Positions 56,140 to 64,000 of a stretch of DNA of 64,000 nt are shown in pieces. Origin of the DNA: Erpobdella octoculata (lineage: Eukaryota; Annelida; Clitellata; Hirudinida; Erpobdellidae); assembly GCA_963978895.1 (NCBI GenBank), contig OZ022247.1, forward strand, positions 16,376,312-16,440,311, given 5' to 3'. Below the pieces are notes generated by a model, which was given only the letters and a program-made list of their open reading frames with translations, was not told the DNA's origin and made no database searches. Within the stretch, counting starts at the first letter, position 1. Every line of letters starts with the position of its first letter. The position numbers and the translations under genes are program-made.

Positions 56140-56335
56140 TCACTGACAATTGTTTTAGGCAACCCAAATTGGGCGAAAAGTCGTTGTAGTACACTTATGG
56201 TGTTGTTTGTGGTACTGGATGTCATTTCCACTATCTCCGGCCACTTGGAAAACGCATCCACTATCACGAGATACATGCGCCCGTGAAGTGGTCCGGCAAA
56301 TCAATATGGATGCGACACCAAGGTTTGTATTTGAA
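56140..56335 (-). pseudogene. Gypsy integrase core, first half
   Basis: Frame PWCRIHIDLPDHFTG (first Asp, about 56310), YLVIVDAFSKWPEIVEM and LFAQFGLPKTIVSD. It stops at the insertion. Confidence 0.85.
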
Positions 56336-56337
56336 GA

Positions 56338-56640
56338 CAGGTCATTTCGGCCGTAGGACGCCGTCCTGATCCAAAAAAATTGATTCCATTATTCAAATGC
56401 CCGCCCCTAAAGACGTTGGTCAAGTTCGAACGTTTCTGGGACTAATAAGTTACTATAGTTCGTTTGTACCAAGTATGCTCGTAAGTTGCGCATACACGGT
56501 ACACACGAACTATAGTAACTTATTAGTCCCTAAAACGTTCGAACTTGACCAACGTCTTTAGGGGCCGGCATTTGAATAATGGAATCAATTTTTTTGGATC
56601 AGGACGGCGTCCTGCTGCCGAAATGACCTGTCCTAAGTAC
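56338..56640. repeat. Inverted duplication within Gypsy pol
   Basis: About 140-bp arms, 56338-56475 and about 56500-56640, around a short spacer. Both encode the end of the RT and the connection (RRPDPKK, VRTFLGLISYYSSFVPS in the plus-strand arm). The RNase H is missing at this place. Confidence 0.88.
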
Positions 56641-57588
56641 GTTATTTCGGACATTACTAGATTGCATTTTTCTATTCTTATTGGAAATCCATAGCTAAGG
56701 ATTCTGTTGAAAAGAGCTTCTAAATTTCTGTTGTGCTCTTCCAACGTTCGTCCTGTGACAATGACGTCATCTAAATAAGCAGCAACACCATCTAGGCCAG
56801 ATATCATAGTGTCAATGATTTGTTGGAATATGCCCGGAGCCGATTTTACGCCAAAGGGAAGTCGATTGTAGCGAAATAGCCCTTTATGTGTGTTTATCGT
56901 TAAGAGCTCTTTGCAGTCTCCAGGCTACCTCGATCTGGTGGTATGCTTCCGCAAAATCTATCTGAGAAAACACTGTTCCTCCGTTTAACCTGGTGAAAAC
57001 ATCGTCCATCGTTGGTAGAGGGTGTCGGTGTAGCATCAACGAGTCGTTTAGACCGGTCGAGAAATCAGCGCAGAGTCGAATTGAGCCGTTTGCTTTTTGC
57101 ACTGCAACAATGGGAGCAGCCGACTGTGAGTGATCGATGGGACTGATAACTCCTTCCTGGGTTAGTCGATGGATTTCAGAATTTAATTGTTCCATTGCGG
57201 CGTGTTGAACAGGACGTTTTTTTTCGAAATACTGGTTGAGTTCCTGGTTTTAATTCTAGAGATGCTTTAACCTTTGTGCAGAGCCCAAGTTCCGACTTAA
57301 ACACATCGCCGTATTTATTTTTGAGCTTATTTGTAAGAGTCTTTCGTTCCGCGTCGGTGTCGTAAGCTCGGATTTCCATGACCGAATAATTTTCTAGCAG
57401 CTCTTTGAAATCGGGGAGTTGGATAATCCATGGCATACCCATGAGGTCGTTTGTTTCTGTCCCATAAACAGTTCCACTGCCTTTATACAGACGGCCAGCC
57501 TTGTTTTTACAGCAAAGCTAGTTCGAAACTTACCATCTGTATTTAAGGTCGGTCCTTTTGCAGCACAAAGATTTACCGTTACTACCAA
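56523..57588 (-). pseudogene. Gypsy pol: linker and reverse transcriptase, frameshifted
   Basis: Frames in order: 57394-57588 (VNLCAAKGPTLNTDG), 57176-57442 (LPDFKELLENY, LELKPGTQPVFRKK), 56884-57195 (LTQEGVISPIDHSQSAAPIV, IRLCADFSTGLN, TVFSQIDFAEAYHQIEV with the first Asp), 56523-56807 (LDGVAAYLDDVIVTG catalytic box, IRIEKCNLVMSEITYLGQVI). At least three frame changes. Confidence 0.87.
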
Positions 57589-57600
57589 TTTGTGAATTGA

Positions 57601-58791
57601 TTCACTTCTATAGATATAATATCTGTGACGATATATATATATATGTCAGCTCAGCAATTATCAGGAAAAGGGAACTATAGTAAAATAAAAGTCAATGAGT
57701 TGTTTCAGTAATAAGTGCATTTTTTCCAGAGACAAATTCAAGTCACTAACCATAAATGACTTCTAGAAATAAAATCTTTATTTTTCATTTAAATTTGTTT
57801 TTGTCATTAGTTTGACTTTGAAATGTTTAATAAATATCTACAACAGTGTGCTTTTGACTCGGAATCTGAGAATCTAGAGCTGTTTGCAGAAAGGCTCATA
57901 TTTTTCAAGAATGTTTATGAATAAATATGATGATCTAAATTAACAACACACTGTACCCAAACCTAAGTACTTTATTCTATTTCATGAAATACCACTAAAA
58001 CCTCTTCTGTTTTTTTTCACTATTATTAACATTTAGTAACCAACAAATAATTTTACACATTTACTCGATTTGAATCTACTTTTATACAATTGTTTAATCC
58101 TAATTTTTATATTTTTAATGCTGCTCTACATTTTCAGAAATTACATTTAAATTTTGTGGGTGGAGCTAAAGGGCTAGTGGATGAAGCTTGCATATTTGTA
58201 TTTGGTTTGTCAATGAATCCCTAAAAGGGGATTACCCATTCCAACTATAACAATGTTGCAACTGTATCATACCAGTAGGAAGAAAATGTTGAAGAGAGCA
58301 TGTGTACAAAAATTTAAAGCCATGAACCGACTAATCATCAAAAATTCCAAAGATGCAGTTTTCCTAATCATGTTACTTCTCATATTAATCCTGAATTTGC
58401 TCCAGAAAAAGACAAACTTTAAAGTTCTACTTTCAAACTAAAAGTTCTACTTCCAAATAATGTTTTTCATAGTATGAGAATGTCAATTTTCACTATAAAA
58501 ATGACTTTTAATAGTAGCTGTTATTATATGTAAAAATATTGTCAGGAGTAATATTTTTTGTGCAGTGAAATTGGTAAGTTAGCTAAATTAAATTTAACTA
58601 GACTAAACCGCCCATAAAATTCATTTTATTCAAAATAAAACAAAATTCCTTATTTATGTGTTTCAATAACAAAAATCATTCGTAAATACAGACTAATATT
58701 TAATAAAACGAAATTAGGGAGGAAACTATCGTAAGTTGAAAACATATTATCGTCATCCCTGTTTATTTATTGTGCAGTTTTTGGTCTCGGC
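57601..58791. other. Unassigned AT-rich sequence
   Basis: No recognised gene or repeat beyond a short (TA)n at 57632-57645. A 62-codon ORF (58253-58441) has no supporting feature. Confidence 0.45.
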
Positions 58792-58801
58792 TGGAGGTGC
58801 C

Positions 58802-59340
58802 CATATATATAGAATAGATATATCGGAGATGAGCAGCTTTTGAGTGAGATGCCAAGATGGCCTCCGAAAAAACGATTTAGAGTCATTTAGATCCATGAAT
58901 ATTCATTATTTGTATTAATCTATTTTTGGTACGACAGCGGAGACTAAACTCCGGTTTGTAAGAAACAGAAACGTCGATTTCTTATAGCTAAAAGTAGTTG
59001 ATATGAGCCTTATTTTAATTTAACGCGATATCCGACATAAAAAATATACAATTCTAATTTACCGATAACACAGGCAACGTTAAATAGACATAAATAGACC
59101 ATCGAACTAGAGACTACGCAAATAAAATTCAATGTCAACTGAAATTTTTATAAAAAAAATTTGTTAATGTTTATAAAGTTAAAAATTTATTTTGTACATG
59201 AAAAATTCTTTTTTTTCTATTAAAAAAATACTTGATTAAGTTAATATACGGTTGTAACTATCAGTTCTCCGGTCTACTAGGCTGCCTCGCTAAAAGCCTT
59301 ACTAAACAACAGGCGGGCCGATATATCTATTCTATATAAA
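58802..59340. mobile_element. MITE with 10-bp TSD
   Basis: Inverted ends ATATATAGAATAGATATATC (left, about 58804) and its reverse (CGATATATCTATTCTATATA at right). Perfect 10-bp duplication TGGAGGTGCC at 58792-58801 and 59341-59350. 539 bp, non-coding. The duplication length points to a Mutator-like group, tentatively. Confidence 0.85.
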
Positions 59341-59462
59341 TGGAGGTGCCTCGACGGCTGCGTGTTGAAGGCAAACGTTAGCACAGCAGGGCGTATCTAT
59401 ATATATCTATGATATATATACACATATATATATATATATATATATATCTATTCTATAAAATA

Positions 59463-59713
59463 TATTTGTTGCGAATAAACTGTGGAATCAATTTATCTTT
59501 GAGACACGCTCCAAGAAACACAACTCGCCATTTGGCAGAAACAACGGAAACAACTTTTCGAGCCAAATTCTCGACCTTTCGGCACAAAATTCTCTGTTCG
59601 AGACTACAATTAGCCAAAAACTTTTCCATTAAACTTTTATTGTCAGACCGACGGACCGTTTCAACTATGTCAGCCATCCTCAGGGTCAAAAGAAAAACGA
59701 GAAAAGTAAACAA
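59463..59713 (-). mobile_element. PLE 3' terminus (family P3), second copy
   Basis: Minus ORF from 59713 ends [20 protein letters not shown] followed by FIRN, as at 2017-2118, then passes into a TA-rich tract. It keeps the longer upstream part and the ribozyme-like motif. Confidence 0.83.
59646..59688 (-). ncRNA. Hammerhead-like motif, family P3
   Basis: Helix I GACC/GGTC, exact core CTGAGGA (CUGANGA), helix II GGCT/AGTT (two wobbles), GAAA, helix III CGG-T-CCG, GTC. Predicted cut between 59649 and 59650. Confidence 0.68.
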
Positions 59714-59756
59714 ACAGAAAGAACCGAAATGATCAAAGAATTAGCACACTAACAAA

Positions 59757-60001
<245 letters not shown>

Positions 60002-60239
60002 AATAGGTTAATTTATTTTAAAGGTAAAGGAGAGAGATAAAACTTGATAAACATATAAAAAGACAAAAAAATTTTTGTTGGGCTACTTTTCCTCGAACTC
60101 TATTTAATTTCAAAGTGAGTTTCGCTCTTTGTAACTCATTTAATGTGGTCGCTTTTTTTTCCTTCTGTTTTTTTAACTTAAATTTCAATGTGTTCCATCT
60201 ATCAATAGCCGTATTAATTTATTAACCGAAAACTGATTC

Positions 60240-60524
60240 AGCCTAGCTCTAATTAAATGTCTCCGTCTAAGCCTAAGTATTTCTGATTTTAACTCTTCCC
60301 TTTAAACTTTTATAATATTTAATATTTAATTTATTGTTTAACATAAGGTTCTGAAGATGGCTTTTTATAGCTGAAACTGGCCAGTTAACCCTGATCGTTT
60401 TTTAACCAATAAATTCTTCAATATATGTCTCGTCGTTTCAAATGGATGAAAAGGGCTTTAAAAACTTGCTAAGAAAGATGACTAATGTTAAGTGGTCAAT
60501 TGTGTTTAATAGAGCCTGTTTAAA

Positions 60525-60530
<6 letters not shown>
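60240..60530 (+). mobile_element. PLE P2, second copy: 3' UTR, ribozyme and terminus
   Basis: Near-identical to 2251-2537 with small indels (for example TTTTTAACC in place of TTTTATCATTAAACTATTTTAACC). The frame from 60442 reads [15 protein letters not shown] into (TA)n. Confidence 0.85.
60346..60391 (+). ncRNA. Hammerhead-like motif, P2 second copy
   Basis: As at 2317 with one helix I mismatch (AAGGTT opposite AACCCT). Predicted cut 60386^60387. Confidence 0.68.
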
Positions 60531-60605
<75 letters not shown>

Positions 60606-60608
60606 ATT

Positions 60609-60731
60609 CACAAATAAAATCAGCTAAATCTGTAATGATTTACCAAACTTATAAATCTATATATGTAAAAGGCCATGTTTTTGTCCAAGTTTGTGTGTTT
60701 ATTTGCTTATCGCATCTGAACGTTTTGAACT

Positions 60732-60813
<82 letters not shown>

Positions 60814-60941
60814 CACAAATAAAATCAGCTAAATCTGTAATGATTTACCAAACTTATAAATCTATATATGTAAAAGGCCATGTTTTTGTCCAAGTTTGTG
60901 TGTTTATTTGCTTATCGCATCTGAACGTTTTGAACTAATAA
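60609..60941 (+). repeat. 131-bp direct duplication separated by (TA)n
   Basis: ATTCACAAATAAAATCAGC ... CGTTTTGAACTAATA occurs at 60609-60739 and 60811-60941 without visible difference. The second copy runs on into the Helitron. Both include its 5' end. Confidence 0.88.
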
Positions 60942-61384
60942 AAAAAACTAACCCATAAAAACAAAGTTTTTATTATAAATCTTTTATATACGATCCTAGA
61001 TTTTTATTTTTAAGCCCAGAGCCAAATTCAAAAATTAAATTTAAATTCAAAAATATGGACCCTTTTGACGGGGCCGTTTTGACGGGGGCCGTTTTGACGG
61101 GGGCAGTTTTGACGGGGGCCGTTTTGACGGGGGCCGTTTTGACTGAAATTTTGATAGATTCAATTGTCTCGCAGCCCAAGTCGATGTGCCAAATTTCAGC
61201 TCGATCGGATAACGGGAAGTGAGTTAATTTTGAGACTCAAAGTTTGTGACCGACAGGAAGACAGACAATCGAAAATAATATAAAGGATTTAAAAATAAAA
61301 ATCGGTTCATTATTTTACGTTTTATTGTAAAAAAACGAGAAAAATCTTCAAAAAAAACTGAGCAACGCCGGATAACCATGTTAG
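60861..61384 (+). mobile_element. Non-autonomous Helitron
   Basis: Starts TCTATATATGTAAAAGG after an A and ends ...GAGCAACGCCGGATAACCATGTTAG before a T (TTAG, a variant of CTRR, with a weakened hairpin). It contains five TTTTGACGGGGGCCG units (61058-61145), the same minisatellite sequence that forms FB1 arms. Non-coding. Confidence 0.65.
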
Positions 61385-61982
<598 letters not shown>

Positions 61983-61984
61983 CC

Positions 61985-64000
61985 TAGTTCTAGCCTTAAT
62001 ATAGCTACTCTTAATATTCGTTCTCTAAATAATAAATCACTCTTTATCTCGGAGCTAGCCCTGTCTAACTATCTTGATCTCTTTCTCCTGACTGAGACCT
62101 GGCATGAATCTGCTTCTTCTCCTTCTCTCCTTGCTTCTGTTCCTACTTGCTTTTCTTTTGTTGAGCAGGCTAGGCCTCCTACCAATCCTTTTTCTGCTCA
62201 ACATTCTTCCTATGGTGGCATATGCCTTCTCTTCAAGTTTTCCTCCTCTGTCTCTCTCAATTCTTCTACTAAATTCTCAACTTTTGAATGCCTCTTTACT
62301 TCTGTTAAAATTAATTCTTTTAAGTTCAGTTTAATAGGTATCTATAGGCCTCCTAAATGCTCTAAAGTTTAGAGTCTAAACCACAATTTTTGGAGGATTT
62401 CTACAATCTTTCTGAATTTCTTTTCTCTCTATCTACTCCTTCTTTTATCATTGGGGATTTTAATATTCCTATTAATAAAACTAAGGACTCTTTTGTTTCT
62501 CAATTCCTTGAAATCTTATCTACTTTTAACTTCTTTCAACATTGTGACTTTCCGACTCATAATCAGGGTAACAAATTGGATCTTATTATTTCTCCTCTTT
62601 TCTCTAATATAAGCAATCTTTCACCTGTTAATCTTAACTTTACTGATCACTACTTTATTTCTCTCACCTTACCTCTATCACAACTTTTAATTAATCTTAC
62701 TTCAGTCACTAAAAGGTGTTGGTCTAGATTTGATAAAATTCAATTTTCAAATTTATTTCTCACCTCTGGGTTTTCTTCTTCTTCTTTCCCTGATGTTGAT
62801 TCTTTTATAGACAATCTCAATCTGACAATTTCATCTATACTGGATACTTTGGTTCTTTTTGAGACATTTAAGTTTCGACACTTTTCTAAAAAAAGCTCCT
62901 TGGTTTGATCGTGACTGTGTTCTCTTGAAGCAATCTGCACGTAAAGCTGAGCGATCTTATCGTTCTAAATTATTTAAGGGTTTATGGTATGAGTGGCAAT
63001 ACCATCTCAAACAATACCATAACCTCATCTTTGCTAAGCATTCTTCCTTTTTGAGAAAATCTATTGTTCTTGCTTCTAGCTCTAGGAATAGGTGGTCTTC
63101 TCTTTCTAAACTCCTTAATAAAAAATCTCCTCCTCCCTCTTTTTCTCCTGATGACTATCACAATTTTCTTAATACAAAAATTGAAAACATCAGATCTTCT
63201 AACAATAGTCAAACCCCTATTTTTTCTAAGTTCTCTACTGAAACTTTTACTTTTTTCTCTCCTATTACACTTGACTATCTTATTAAACTTATTAACTCTA
63301 TGTCTTCTTCTACTTGCTCTTTGGATCTCATTCCTACTACTATCTTTAAAAAGCTTTCTTCTGTTCTTTATCCAATTTTACTTGATTTAATTAATCTTTC
63401 TTTATCTACATCTGTGTTTCCCTCTGTTCTTAAGTCCTCTTTTATTATCCCTACTATTAAAAATGCCTCTCTTGATCCTTCTTCTCTATCTAGCTATAGG
63501 CCTGTCTCTAACCTATCCTTTATCTCTAAAATTATGGAAAGAGTTGTGTATAAGCAAATAAGTGCTTATCGAACTGCTTTCTCACTTCTTCCCTCTTCTC
63601 AATCTGGCTTCAGACCTGGCCACTCTACTGAAACTGCTCTACTTAAGCTTCATAATGACCTCATTGTTTCTTCTGACTCTGGCCTCTCTACCCTTCTTTT
63701 TTGTCTTGATTTTTCATCTACATTTGATACAGTTGATCACTCACTGTTGTTGGATGTACTTGATAAATCTTTTAATATAACTAGTGATGCTCTCCGGTGG
63801 GTTAAATAAATCTATCTGGTAGATATTCCTATGTTTCTATTGAATCTTCTAAATCTACTCTTGTATCTTTGAGCTATGGTGTGCCTCAAGGGTCTATTCT
63901 TGGTCCTTTACTGTTTATTCTCTATACTTCTGAACTTCCTCATATTATATCTTCTCACTCTCTCAATAGTCAAATGTGCGCTGATGACTCTTATGTCTAT
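61985..64000 (+). pseudogene. L2-D, L2-like LINE ORF2 (endonuclease and RT, runs off window)
   Basis: Plus frames: LNIATLNIRSLNNKS (about 61990), LFLLTETWHES, SSYGGICLLF, IGIYRPP (about 62340), FIIGDFNIPINK (about 62450), KLDLIISPLF (about 62575), FTDHYFISLTL (about 62640), APWFDRDCVLL (about 62895), YRPVSNLSFISKIMERVV (about 63500), QSGFRPGHSTETALL, LDFSSTFDTVDHSLLLDVL (about 63710), YGVPQGSILGPLLFILYTSE (about 63875) and CADDSYVY at the edge. Frame changes near 62370, 62880 and 63808. Codon use is strikingly T-rich (CTTCTTCTT) compared with the other LINEs. Confidence 0.88.

Larger units (their letters stand above)
54591..57600 (-). mobile_element. Ty3/Gypsy element (Mag/K02A2.6-like), heavily rearranged
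   Basis: Minus strand: protease-RT linker, RT, then an inverted duplication where RNase H and the integrase finger should be, then the integrase core split by a 616-bp insertion, then a C-terminal tail. No LTR was recognised. Clade placement from AYLDDVIVTG and the integrase tail is tentative. Confidence 0.8.

Overview
This window looks like an AT-rich, repeat-saturated stretch of an animal, probably invertebrate, nuclear genome. I found no convincing host gene, no functional tRNA or rRNA gene, and no bacterial or CRISPR features. Almost every coding signal belongs to a transposable element (TE). The element types are Penelope-like elements (PLEs), L2-type LINEs, several hAT families, Ty3/Gypsy elements including one with the Gmr1-type domain order, Helitron ends, and SINEs with tRNA-like or A-tailed ends. 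This mix fits a metazoan, but the species cannot be named from sequence alone.

Layout. 1-2.7 kb: a LINE endonuclease on the minus strand, then PLE fragments and long (TA)n runs. 2.87-4.85 kb: a nearly intact LTR element whose only gene encodes a SAP-domain acidic protein. 4.88-7.35 kb: a SINE with a perfect target-site duplication (TSD) and an internally deleted hAT. 8.6-19.96 kb: one plus-strand L2 LINE, cut into pieces by a hAT, a fold-back element (itself carrying a second SAP-LTR element and a Helitron) and an opposite-strand L2. 20.3-24.4 kb: two more fold-back elements with minisatellite arms, the second holding 353-bp tandem tRNA-like units. 24.5-28.3 kb: an L2 fragment and two hATs. 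30.1-39.1 kb: a mosaic of dispersed satellite-like modules with GC-rich palindromes, invaded by hAT-5 copies and a SINE. 39.1-43.6 kb: a 5'-truncated Gmr1-like Ty3/Gypsy element fused in frame to a hAT fragment. 43.8-49.9 kb: a complete PLE with tandem and inverted partial copies. 50-54.3 kb: hAT-5, a degraded SAP-LTR element and another PLE end. 54.6-57.6 kb: a broken Ty3/Gypsy pol. 58.8-61.4 kb: a MITE, several PLE ends in (TA)n, and a Helitron. 62-64 kb: the 5' half of an L2-like LINE.

Three patterns run through the window. (1) PLE copies of four families carry a hammerhead-ribozyme-like fold just upstream of the ORF start, and eight PLE ends stop at about the same place, roughly 30-40 codons into the ORF, and pass directly into (TA)n. 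(2) hAT copies of several families have lost the catalytic core but kept terminal inverted repeats (TIRs), family-specific subterminal repeats and the C-terminal dimerisation segment, in some cases with an N-terminal zinc finger. (3) Three unrelated-looking fold-back elements have long inverted arms built from minisatellites. The SAP-LTR family (two young copies, one decayed copy, tRNA-Leu-type primer site, no pol) and the PLE ribozyme/(TA)n system are the best candidates for new biology.
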